From: Dillenia suffruticosa
Lineage: Eukaryota; Streptophyta; Magnoliopsida; Dilleniales; Dilleniaceae
Length of the DNA: 64,000 nt
Direction of reading: 5' to 3'
NCBI GenBank assembly: GCA_033439265.1
Contig: JAVTVX010000024.1
Location: forward strand, 11,763,001-11,827,000
The notes under the pieces: generated by a model
What the model saw: the letters and a program-made list of their open reading frames with translations, nothing else
Databases searched by the model: none
What the model was told of the DNA's origin: nothing
Shown here: positions 1 through 11,002 of the stretch, one piece after another
How positions within the stretch are numbered: position 1 is the first letter of the stretch
How the letters are laid out: each line of letters opens with the position of its first letter
Translations under genes and position numbers: made by a program

Positions 1-430
1 GAAGAATTAGAATTCTAATCTTATGTTAGGACCTGCAAGCAAAGGGACAGTCTCAAGTAGATAGTTTTAATGGGGCATAAGCCTCCCAAAAGGTAACGGA
101 GGCGTGCGAAGGTTTCCTAGGACTGGACGAAGATTGGCTCTCGAGTGTAAAGGTAAAAGGGAGCTTGATTGCAAGACCCACCCGTCGAGTAGGGTTGAAA
201 GTCAGCCTTAGTGATCCGATGGTGCTGAGATGGTTTACATTGAGTGCAAAGGATAAAAGTTACTCTAGGGATAACAGGCTGATTTTCCCCAAGAGTTTAC
301 ATCGACAGGAAGGTTTGGTACCCCGATGTTGGCTCTTCACCACTTAGGGCTGTAGTATGTTCTAAGGGTTGGGTTGTTCCCCATTAAAGAAAGCAGTACA
401 TGAGCTGGGTTCAGAACGTCGTGAGATACC
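1..430 (+). pseudogene. rrn23: Nuclear plastid insertion: 23S rRNA 3' part (domain V)
   Basis: This stretch reads along the 3' half of plastid 23S rRNA. Conserved blocks include the peptidyl-transferase region 'agggataacaggctgat' near 268 and 'gagctgggttcagaacgtcg' near 400. The block around 75-120 is the chloroplast type rather than the mitochondrial 26S type. Many differences from the conserved sequence are C-to-T or G-to-A (for example 'tacatcgacaggaagg' for the usual cacatcgacgggaagg), the decay expected of methylated plastid DNA in the nucleus. Both ends are truncated, and the fragment is followed directly by an unrelated plastid gene, so it is not a working rRNA gene. Confidence 0.88.
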
Positions 431-474
431 ACTAGGAATGCGAAAAACAAATTCTAAGGAATCTAAAAAATTGA

Positions 475-716
475 GATATTGGATCTATGTCCAATAGATC
501 GCACCTTCCAAGAAAAGTATTTTGTTTTGATTAGGCTTGTAGTCACATATGAAATAGCGGACGGTATAAATTTAGTAACACTTTTTCCGCAAGATCCGTT
601 GTGGAAAAGAGATAATGTGAAATTTCAAATTGTCAATTATATCCTTTATGGAAATGGAAAACTAATTCGGGGAATTTTGGATACAAGTATTCAATTAGTT
701 CGGACTTGTTTAGAGT
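475..716 (+). pseudogene. rpoC2: Nuclear plastid insertion: rpoC2 internal fragment
   Basis: The translation contains [20 protein letters not shown] and a following stretch ending [10 protein letters not shown] recognise these as an internal part of plastid RpoC2, the beta'' subunit of the plastid-encoded RNA polymerase. About 80 codons survive. Homology stops near 716, where the sequence switches to rps4 on the opposite strand. No start, no stop and no neighbouring rpoC1 or rps2 are present, so this is a dead fragment. Confidence 0.8.
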
Positions 717-1136
717 TCATCCTTCATAGTAAGAATATATCGAGAATTGTAACGATAACTTGGTATATCTACTATACGATCATTAACTAAAATATGTTTA
801 TGGTTAACTAATTGGCGGGCTCTAGGAATAGTAGAAGCCATGCCTAATTAAAAAAATATGTTATCCAAATGCATTTCAAGTAATTGTAGTAAAACCGGCT
901 CGTTTACCCTTTTGCTTTTCCGGCGATACGATCATATTTAAGTAATTGTCATTTTGTAAGACCATAATGAAAATGCAATTTTTGTTTTTCTTCTAAATGA
1001 ATTCGATATTGAGATCTTTTCCCAAAATGCGATTGGTTTCTAAGATCACTTTAGGTTTTAGACCTTTTACTAGTTAATCCCGGCAAAGATCCTAGACAGC
1101 ATTTTTTTTGAAACGAGGCCCTCGGTAATGCGACAT
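717..1136 (-). pseudogene. rps4: Nuclear plastid insertion: rps4 fragment
   Basis: On the minus strand the sequence encodes a decayed plastid ribosomal protein S4. The start is [11 protein letters not shown] at 1136. It is followed by GLTSKR, a [18 protein letters not shown]-like block, LLKYDRIAGKAKG and [20 protein letters not shown]. Several in-frame stops and small indels are present. The 3' end is lost near 717, at the join with rpoC2. The 5' side abuts ycf3 without the trnS-GGA gene that normally separates the two in plastomes, so the DNA was deleted or rejoined. Confidence 0.82.
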
Positions 1137-1330
1137 AAAGACTCCTTCACTTCCATATAATTTTCAGGAGTAAGCGATATACCTTGTTTCCAATACTCAG
1201 TGGCTTGATCGAACCAAGTCTCCGTAATTTCCGAATCTCCCTGTTGAATGGCCTATTCTCCTTGGGCGGAATAGGGGGTTAGAACCATATGTGAGACTTT
1301 CCTATCTCATACAGCTCAACAGTCAATTCT
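1137..1330 (-). pseudogene. ycf3: Nuclear plastid insertion: ycf3 last exon and group II intron end
   Basis: Minus-strand reading gives [20 protein letters not shown] followed by [12 protein letters not shown], the C-terminal TPR part of plastid Ycf3 (photosystem I assembly). A TAG replaces a codon just before it. Upstream, at about 1288-1322, lies a short hairpin of the form GAGCTGTATGAGATAGGAAA followed by its partner arm. This matches domain V of a plastid group II intron, in keeping with the ycf3 intron that precedes this exon. The exon is cut about 13 codons before its normal end. Confidence 0.75.
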
Positions 1331-4300
1331 TTTGGTATCCCATTTTAATCTACCATATCTAATTTAATTTAATCTATTATATCTAACTGAATGAGAATTT
1401 TTATGGATCAATGATATTTGACATGGCTCGAGAGAAACCAAAGAATGAAAAAAAAAAAATCTAGATGAGAACTAGAAAGAGTTGAAATCGACAGATCGAC
1501 ATATTGATAAGGAGAAACATGAGCTCCGAGAGAAAGAGTTTAAAACTCTGATATCACGTGGAAAAAAAATAATGAAAGAGGTTTTTTTTTTTTTTTTATA
1601 TATTTCTCAACTCTATATTTTACATGGTTTCAATATATATATATATATAAAAGAGTTATCATGAATTAAAATAGGAAAGCCTAAATACAAAATCTTTGAC
1701 ATTATATAAATCAAGGAAAATCTTCTTTGATTATATATCCTGACTTAGAGAATATAAAAAAATTAAAGATTTTTCTTAATTGTATTACATAAATTATGAA
1801 AAGATAAACCTAAAAATCTTCTCTAATTGTATTACATAAATTAAGAAAAAATAAAATTTTAAATTTTTTCTAATTATATTGTATAAATCAAGAAAAAATA
1901 AAATATATTAAATGCATATCTTCCAACAATAATAATATAGACTCTATGAGGATTGCTGCATCATTTTGAGAATAAACAAGTTTAGTTAAGTTCAATTGGT
2001 ATTCATCAAACGAGTTTAATGAAGTTAGATTATCTTTTTCCCTGTCTTCATAGTTCGATGCACCATGTTGCTTATCAATTAGCAATAAAATCTGCATTTT
2101 GATTTTGTTCAGACAATTTAGCATAAGTTTTTATTCCTTTTAAAGAACATTTTGGAATATCCTGGAACTCATAAATCAAAAGACGGAGTCCTGCTATTAG
2201 TGTAATCACTTAAACAAAAGGTTTATTAAAAACCACTAAAAATCTACTCAAGAAATATAAGAGCATAAAATATTTGGCACTACATGTCAATATATAAGAA
2301 AATTCTTATTTCTAATTTTAAAAAGTGGTGTTTTTCAAGTCAATATAAACGAAAAGGGACCAGCCAGGCCAATGGTAATATCCAGAACAACCCTTATGCG
2401 AGAACTGCGGAAAAGGAAGCAACATGGGAGAGGAATTGAATTTAAGAGGGTGAAGTACAGAAAACAAAAACCTATATAATGTATTTGGCAAAATATGTGT
2501 GCATGTGTCCCCATTTACACAAGATTTTTGGTACTTTGGCAAGTTGATTTTGCTTGGGGAAGCCGTACTCACGTGGGTGTGTTTGCCAAGTGAATACCCA
2601 TTTATGCTTTTGTGCGGTCATTTAGCAATGGGGTAGGGTGGGGGCTGCAATTTTTGTCGTTTATTTATTTATTTTTGATATAATAAATTGATATTTGAAA
2701 TCATATTCTAATTAATCCGATTCGAGTATTATTAGGTTTAATTTATGAAAAACTTTCTTAATATAATTTTTATTTTTTAAATTTTAAATTTAAGATTTGA
2801 TTAAAAATTTTAACATTCTAATTCACTAAACAGATTGTGGATTGATATTTATTTATTAGGCCTTAGAGTCCCTTGCAACCGTGCTCGACCATAATTAATG
2901 CCAATGTCTCACTCCATGAGTTTGGTCCAAATATATATATATATGTATATTTATTAAAATGATCGTTCAGCCTGAGCAACGATGAGTTCACAGTTTTATT
3001 TGTTTATTCCTTTCTGGCATAGCCAATCAGACTGTCTGACTATGCTCAATCTAACCATGCAGAACTTCTACTTCACCATATTCTACCCAACCCCTTCAAA
3101 CTGACACGACACGACACTATTAGAAACTTAAAAGAATTGAAATTTTTAGACAAACGAATTCAGGTTTTAAATATTCCGATTCACTTAGATATGATAGTAA
3201 ATGTCTTTGTGTACATATAAATCCTCTTACATGATTAATAAATAATCAAAATATATTTAAAATACCTAAAGCACAACATTAGCAAAACCTAATCGGAATG
3301 AAAGTAAAAAAGTAAATTCCTTTTTTATCCTGTTTTATTTTATGTCTTTACTTTCATGATATATCTTAATATATATATATATTTATTTATTTTAAATGTA
3401 TATAAATTTATTTCATACAGTATTATGTAATTATTTAATACATTTGGTCGATGTTGAAAATGTAAACATGGTATTCATATTGTACTGCATAAATTTATAA
3501 GCATGCTTATTTAATATTTATGACATGATTAATAAAATGAGTTGTATTTTTTTTTACCCTAATATTTTGAATGACATAAAAATTTACGAATAAATACTAA
3601 AATCAAATTACAATCAAATTCGAAAGGAAATTTTGCGAGAAACACCTGACAAACCAAAAAATTAGCTATAGAATTATCCAAGTACATGAGAAATGGAGAC
3701 TGAACTCAAAATTGAAAATAATCTATCAATCTCAATTAAAATTTTTGGCAACTTCCATACCCGAGAGAAAATCTTTGTCTTCCGATAAATTGCTAATTGA
3801 CACTCCTATTCAATCAACAAAATTTGAATAAAATTAAAACTTGGTAAGAAATATTATACGTTCACCAAAAAAAGGTAGAACAATTATAATGGATTATGAG
3901 AAAGTTGAATCTAGATTTAATTGGGTTTAGTTAGAATTTTAATAAAAAAATTATTGATATAGAAGTAATTTTAGTCAAATTTTAATATATTATTTATGGT
4001 CCCATTAATATATCCAAAATTTTGGGACGAATTTCATTTATTTATTTAACTTTTAAAGACTTTTTTTTTTTTTTTTTACCTGGTTAAGTGACCTTATGTT
4101 ACCTTGGAGACGCGCAAACAACACCATTCACTGTTCAGAATGTACGAGAGAGAATCGGAGATGATTATTATTATTATTTTAAATAATTACAACAACCATA
4201 TTGCTGCATACACATAAAGTCATAAACCTATTAGGACCCCGTGGACTCAAGCTTCTAAGGCTAAGACCACCACATCCGAATTAAATTTTTTTTTTATTCA

Positions 4301-4443
4301 TTTATAAAATCCCATATCTAACTAACTTCTTTTTCTTAAGGTAAAGCTGTACGTTTGGTGGATTAGGTTCAGCAATGAACATTATTTTCCCAATAATACA
4401 ATCATTATTTATATATGACCCTTCTTTGTTAAAACAATGTACG

Positions 4444-4446
<3 letters not shown>
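1331..4446. other. AT-rich intergenic DNA
   Basis: No gene is recognisable. The stretch holds several short (TA)n and poly-T tracts. Between about 1767 and 1900 there are three imperfect copies of a ~60-bp unit built on 'ctaattgtattacataaatt'. The short ORFs here have no recognisable similarity or gene-like context. Remnants of the plastid insertion could extend a little beyond 1330, but I cannot show this. Confidence 0.5.

Positions 4447-4509
<63 letters not shown>
4447..4509. repeat. (AG)n microsatellite
   Basis: About 31 uninterrupted AG dinucleotides. A poly-Ser/Leu ORF on the minus strand is only a translation of this tract. Confidence 0.97.
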
Positions 4510-4512
<3 letters not shown>

Positions 4513-5324
4513 GTTGATGCTTATTAGTAACAACCAAGGATTATTGAAATGGAGGAAAGCTGATTTGGAGTATGAAAGAAACAGCAGCTGGCTTATTGCA
4601 AACAAAAAATAGATAGATGGACCCCCATATACTGGTTTCCATATCAATCATTTAAGCATGTAAAGAAAGACACAGATGCCCCCTCATCCATATCTTCAAC
4701 AATTAACACGTACACACCCACTTATTCAGAATCAAAGATAAAGGGGGCGAGATAATATTATACAGAAGGCCTGTTTGTCTCCTAGAATAATAATTATTTC
4801 CTTTTAAAACAAAAATTATATAACTTTTGAAGTAAAAATGATTATGAAAATGCGATTATATACTTATAAATTCAGTAAGCTGATGTTATTTTTTATTTTA
4901 TTTTAGAAATGTTAAGCTAATTTGCTTTCTAATGTCATAAAAAATCGCATTATAGGATCAATAAAAATCCGAAGGTACTAGAGTACACGACCGTTGTCCC
5001 AATCACAACCATAACTTCATCTTGTCATTGGTTTATGTGGATACTATCCAATGTCATGGGTTTTTCTAGTTTAAGAGTTTGAAAGAAATAAAAAAAAATT
5101 ATATGAAAGAATAACAATCTATTAATCAAGTTCAGCTGTCCTTTTAGGAGTCATAAATTTATGGGCATTGCTCAGATGTCAGAATGCTTCTGTAATGATT
5201 GTTATCCATGGCAGGAGGCATTTTACTGGGATTCCATGCGATGCCCTTTGCCCCAAAAGTACATCAATAATTAACAACTTGGGTGAAAATGAAACTCATG
5301 TATTTACAAAGATACACACGATTG

Positions 5325-5328
<4 letters not shown>

Positions 5329-5362
<34 letters not shown>
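5329..5362. repeat. (AG)n microsatellite
   Basis: About 17 AG dinucleotides, a second and shorter purine tract on the same strand as the one near 4.45 kb. Such tracts are often polymorphic in length. Confidence 0.95.
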
Positions 5363-5366
<4 letters not shown>

Positions 5367-5485
5367 AAGCACGATGAGCAGTGTTGAGAGACTTTTTTGA
5401 GGAGAAGAAATACAATGATGGTAACCTTTACGAAAGCACTCGTGGCGCAGGGGTGAGGGTAGAAAAGGAAGGACTGGCACTGAGT

Positions 5486-5512
5486 GGGGGGTGGGGGATG
5501 GGGGATGTGGGG
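5486..5512 (+). other. G-quadruplex motif
   Basis: Four G-runs of 6, 5, 5 and 4 bases are separated by loops of 1, 2 and 4 bases. This fits the standard intramolecular G4 pattern and is exceptional in an otherwise AT-rich neighbourhood. No gene start can be assigned next to it. Confidence 0.7.
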
Positions 5513-8500
5513 TTGGTCAATCGAATCTATTAGCCGACACAATTAAGACACAGTATTGCCTCCTAACCACTTTGGAGCTGACCCCATCGATCATCTTTAT
5601 TAAGGCTTAAACAATGTTCTAATCATGCCATTCAATCAAAGAAGCTGGCAATCACGACATGCCAGCTTGTCCCCAAATTTGCTCATTCCAACTTAACAAT
5701 AGTCTTTTTCTTGAGGGTACGTTTGGACGATTCGAACAATCTATATTGATTTTTAGAAATTACTGTAAGATGCTATAAAACGGATATTATAATATTTTGA
5801 TATTTCGATTATAGCAATTATTTAGGATTATACAGAATAGATATACCAACCTTTATCATTGTGCGCCCAAAATTTTAAACAACTAATCTACCCTTTTTTG
5901 ACCAATCAAAGGTTGCAAAAAAACATTAAAGAAATAACATGCCAACAAGCAAACTATCTAGAAATCGAATTTATATGGCTTCGCAGCAAAAATGTAATCT
6001 CCAGCGGGCCTCCTCCAACTCACAACGCTGATGTCTTTGCTGAAGATGAACTAAAATTTCAAGTTTGCAGAAGGAAGCCAAGGGATTTCATTAGCTAAAT
6101 TAGGCAAATTCTTTGTGATAACAATTGAACTTTATATTATGTTAATCACATTTAAAAAAAAAATCTATTATATCTTCACCCATTTTTTATTGGACACCGC
6201 CGGTCTATGATACATGAACCTCTATCGGTGGTAAAGACCCTACCATTTATGATAAAATCCCGATTTCTAATAAATATAATTTATCTATGATAAATAAAAT
6301 TGTATTAATAGTAAAAAAATCTCAAGTTAGATAATATTTATTCTACGATAAATATTACCATATAAGTCAGATTCTTTGTCGCTGATAAAATTTTGTTTGC
6401 TGTGTATGAGTTTTGTTTATGATCACCACAATCCCGTAATATATAAAATAGGTTATAATACCACAGAATTCCCGTTTTGCAATTGAGTTCTTTTTGTGAT
6501 TTTAAGCTGTTTGAGATGTTGATATTGTTACATATTACTTGCACATCTCTAATGGAAATAATTTTTTGTGGGCGTAGAACTGTTGTGACATTCACTATGG
6601 ATTTTTACCGATAGCACTCCCCCCATTATCTTATTTAAGAAAAATGAAAGACTATCCCTCTACTACTAAGGCTTATATGGTTGTATGTAATCCTTTTTTT
6701 TTTGTTTTTTTGTGGGAAACTATAAAAAAGAAAATCATGCTTCCGAAGTTTGAAACCACCAAAGTTTTGAAAATCACTATGGACTCCGTACAAACATAAT
6801 TGTTCCAATTTTGGTTGAAACACTAAGTTTTGTCCAGGCAAATTGTGCGTTAGCACACTCTCTCTTGTCTTCCCAATTTCTTCCTTCTCTCATCATCATC
6901 AATCAATCTACATTGAATCTTGGTCAGTCAAAATGCAGCATTGTTCATCAAAATCCAACCACTCTCTCTTTTCTTTTCTCTTTTCTCATATCAATTTTTT
7001 ATTCTCAATTTTATTTCCTCCTTTTCTCTCTCGATCAATTCGATAAAATTCTGACGATTCTCTCGGTTTGTTTTTTTTTTTCTTTTTATTGAATATAAAA
7101 ATTAAAAAAAAAGAGAGAGAAGAAAAATAGAACAATTATAATCGAATGAAAGAGAGAAAGAGGAAAATGGATTGATTGATCAATTGATCTGTAGCACATT
7201 TGTCGTGGATCAATTGCATGAAATTGAGAAGCGAAAAAAAGAGAGAGGCGAATCTTGATCAATCAAGATCTGCCCGTAGTTCGATTGGAGATCGAACACA
7301 TTGATTGAGATGGGAGAAAATTACAATGAGAAGATAAAGAGAGAGTAGAGGGAGCGCTGGGCAGTTCAGACATTTTGCTTAGTGGCAAAATTGTAATGCA
7401 ATCAAAATGGGTGCTGTTAAAGTTTTGAAGAAAATCCTTAATGGTTTTCAAAACTTCTAATTTTCTAAACATGATTTTATATTTTCCAAGATTTTCTCAT
7501 TCTTTTTTCTGATAATTCATTTAGATAGCTTTTGCCCTCCTTTCAAATGGGACCCAACACCTAAAAGTTGGATTGATGTTTCATGTGGCATGGTGGACTC
7601 AAATCGGTTGTGTGGTAGAGCCCGCACAAAGAAAAGCATCCGAAAAGTCCTTTCTTGGGAAGAATTTTCCGAGGAAAAAAAAAAAAGCCACCCACAGCTC
7701 CTTTTAGTTTAGTGAAAAGCTGGTTCAGGTCACTGGGCCTAGGCGTTATCATCAGTATGTCTTATTCTTTCAAGGGCAATTTCAATTAAGCATAGCAAAA
7801 GATTTGACAAGATCCAGAGGGCTTGCAGTTAATCAATCTTATCATGATTTGTTTAAATCATTGAAATCACAAACTGGCAAAGATTTTCCTAAGTAGAAAC
7901 AACATACCCCCATAAACGAACGTAAGTCAGGATGGTTTAAAAATGTACTTGAGAATGTCTCTAACAACTTCTGCAATATGCTCTTACTTGCATGACGAAA
8001 CGAAATTCACTGAAAAAAAAAGGAGAATTCAATGATGGTAGCTTTTTTAATTTGGCCTTTACAAAATTCACTATATGTGAATCTAGCAATTGAACTATGA
8101 GCAGAGGTATTGCAAATGGAGCGGGGACCAGTTTAGATACAGCTAAATAAAGTCCCATAGTTATACATTATCATGACTAGTTTTTCTTTCTCTTTTTCTT
8201 TTTCTCTTTCATTTTTAATAATGAAATTGACAGGTTAAAACGATTTTCCAGGATGCCCTGATACTTTTGTGTACTGTTAGATTCTCCTAATTTCAGTACT
8301 GGTACTATGTTGGCATGGTTAGAAATCTTTAGACGAATATATTCACTATCCTAATTTCTGAAACATCAAGGGTGGGGCAAACAAACAAGATAGGTAAAAC
8401 AAAGAAAAATTTCCTACTGTTTTCAACCAGCAGTGATTCTGCCTAATGAAGACAATAAAGCAACAATTTCTTTTTGTTGTCACCATTGTACTATTCTTGG

Positions 8501-9548
8501 CGAGAACAGCATAACAATAATATAAAATAAGTAATTCTAGTTGGGGAGGGGGGGGGGATCATTGGAATCAGACTATGACTACCGTAAGAGAATCGCTTGG
8601 CTCATAAGAAAGATGCATAAAATACTGAAAGAAAAGTTTAAATGTGGGGTCAAATGGGGATTCTTGTATCAAATATGATATGATCAATCAATCACATAAA
8701 TCAGCAACAATTTGAATTCGAAGTAAATGTGCGTGCGTCTCTCTCTCTCCGGTATACACACATACTGTCTCTGCATGCAAGAATCTCCTCCCGACACTAA
8801 ACCCCCCCATCCCACCTTCGAAGCCCTCTCCACAATCAAAAATCTATATACATTCACAGATGTAGTTCGAAATGTTCGACTCCAATCATCCCTGGGTCAC
8901 ATTCCAAGCCACCGTCCACAATAGAAATCGATTTCTATAAATCTATTCAAACATGCGGTTTGAGATGTTTTGACTCTTTAGGCTACGGTCCATAGAAGGG
9001 AGTAAACTCAGTTGTGCAGATAACAAGGCATTCATAAAACAAATACTCAATCGATAACTTGTGTTGCTAATGCTATTTGATATGAGTGCTGAACAACTGC
9101 TTTTGATGTCTTTATCTTATACAATTAAAGTAAAGAAGAAGACAGAAAAGAAGAGGGGCCATCTAATAAAAGAGAAAGCATCCAAAATCTCTACCAAACC
9201 TATCAATATCTTTACAGTCGGACAGAGCTGACCACACCAAAGATAAGTGGGACCCAATTGGAAAGCAGTACAAGCAACAATTGGGCAATGCACGAATGGT
9301 TATGGTTATGGTCATGATTATTTGATGTATGGGTAACATGGATACAGACATAAAACAAGTTTGTGACATGACAAGATTATAAAAAAATTTAAATTATTAT
9401 AATAAATAAACTATCATATTATGACGTCCGAAAGGTATTTCCCCCGCACAGCATAAACACACTTATTTTTAAAAATATTTGGATAACATAGTTTTATTTC
9501 ATTACATTCAAGACTCAATAATTATCCTTTTGGCCTTAGTTCGTTTTT
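5513..9548. other. Intergenic DNA without a recognisable gene
   Basis: Short ORFs on both strands have no domain I recognise. There is a pyrimidine-rich zone at about 6860-7085 and an 11-base G run near 8547. The segment at about 6180-6600 is AT-rich with repeated 'ctatgataaat'-like words and could be a non-autonomous DNA element, but I could not fix its termini. Confidence 0.4.
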
Positions 9549-9800
9549 AAGATCACACCCCCATGTGATCAATGGTCAAAAGATGGAACCCAGCCAACCA
9601 ACCACCTTGAAATTGGAGACTTGGGGGAAGTAGAAAAGTACTGTGGCCATGACCTGATGATGTTTCAAGATTTTCTCTCCTTGGGCTTTGCCCACTTTCA
9701 AGATCACACTCCCTTGTGAATAATGGTCAAAAGATTGGAATCCAGCCAATCTACCAATTGAGAATTAGAGAAGAAAGTGTACTGTGACCATGACCTGCTG
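9549..9800. repeat. Diverged tandem duplication, period about 151 bp
   Basis: A block beginning 'aagatcacacccccatgtga' at 9549 recurs diverged at 9700, including 'aatggtcaaaagat' and 'gccatgacctg'/'accatgacctg'. Substitutions and small indels separate the copies, so the duplication is not recent. Confidence 0.8.
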
Positions 9801-9888
9801 TTGTCATGATGAAAATGACTTCACTTAACCAAAATGTTGTGACACTAATGCAAATTGCACCTGTGATGTTCTGGTGGAGCAAAGACGC

Positions 9889-10245
9889 AACCCAGCTAGG
9901 CACTCAGATTTTGCTTGTGTGAGCAGATTTTAGGATCCTAGAAAAGGTTTAACTCTGCACCTAGAAACCCAGCTAGGCACTCAGATTTTGCTTTTGTAAG
10001 CAGATTCTTTTTTTTTTCGTTAGTACCTTGGATCGCCCACCACTTAATATCAGGAGATTTGTCCCGACTAATCTGTATTGACCGCTATAGGGTCCATTTT
10101 GGGGTGAGTCTCCCAACATTATTTTTTCTGTATCCAGGGAGAGTGAAACTTCTAACTTGATTAAGGAATGAAGGTGCCTATCTCACCTATGCTAATAAAT
10201 ATCGGTTTGGTGAGCAGATTTAGGATCATAGAAAAGTATTAACTT
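9889..10245. repeat. 77-bp tandem duplication, second copy split by a SINE
   Basis: The word 'aacccagctaggcactcag' starts at 9889 and again at 9966, giving a 77-bp period. In copy 1 the downstream text is 'gagcagattttaggatc'. In copy 2 the same text is interrupted after 'agcagatt' (10006) and resumes at 10213, so the duplication predates the insertion at 10007-10212. Confidence 0.8.
10007..10212 (-). mobile_element. SINE retrotransposon (tRNA-derived type)
   Basis: A 206-bp insertion lies between 8-bp direct repeats 'agcagatt' (9999-10006 and 10213-10220). Read on the minus strand it has a box A-like 'tagcataggtg' near its start, a box B-like 'agtttcactctcc', the motif 'gattagtcggga' that recurs near the 3' ends of many plant SINEs, and a terminal A-rich tail (the T-run at 10008-10018). 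The empty target is preserved in the neighbouring 77-bp repeat copy, which supports a clean retroposition. SINEs depend on LINE machinery from elsewhere, and none is visible in this window. Confidence 0.72.
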
Positions 10246-11002
10246 CGTGGAGCCTACAGCCCCAAAATTTGGCTTATAGGAGAAAGCCTACTCGGCCACT
10301 CAACTTACCACGTGAACCTCACCTAAGGGCCCAAAAGGAATCTATGGGAGCTTACTGCCCCAAATATTGGAGAGTTGCAAAAGAAATGAGTTACATGAAA
10401 TATGTGTTTTGGTCACTAATTTCGCCAATTTTGTACACAATATGTATGGTGGACCACAAAGTGATGTGCTGTGGTGAGGGAATATCTCTCCTGCCCATTT
10501 GACTTGGCTAGTGTTCAACAGTCAACATTCACGGCCATGGAGTGGACCATGGTTGGATCGCGGAGATAAAGTGGATCACTGTCTAATGAGAGAAAGGTGT
10601 CATCTATAAAATCAAACTACAATCAGCAATCTCTAAAAGCTGTACCGCACCCAAGCATATCAAATAGACCTTTTAGCATTTACTATGAACAACCACTTAC
10701 TAGACAACTAATTAGCTTCAAACATTTGTATCTTAACCCTAAAACGAAAATAAACATAGTACAAAAGGAAACATTCCAAACATCGTGTAATGGAATGGAA
10801 TTGTATGACAATATATTCAAGTTGGTCCGATCCCAGAACTTGCTTGCATGTCTAATTGTAGGTGCACAGATCCAGCTGATACATTCAGATTCTTTAACTA
10901 GACCCAAGTGCAACAGAAAAGCTTTTATCAATACCAACAACAGGTTGCATCTTGAAAAGACAGGAAATGTAACCCTCGAGGTTCAGCAATTTCCCAGTAG
11001 AT

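Noticed and set aside
165-347. 60-aa ORF
   Set aside because: It lies wholly within the plastid 23S rRNA fragment, so it is not a protein gene.
1131-1330. Functional ycf3 or plastid contig contamination
   Set aside because: Several different plastome loci are fused within 1.3 kb, with stops and transition-type decay, and they run into nuclear-type DNA.
6150-6620. Possible second CACTA or MITE because of 'cactatgg' near 6,592
   Set aside because: No inverted partner terminus or target duplication could be found.
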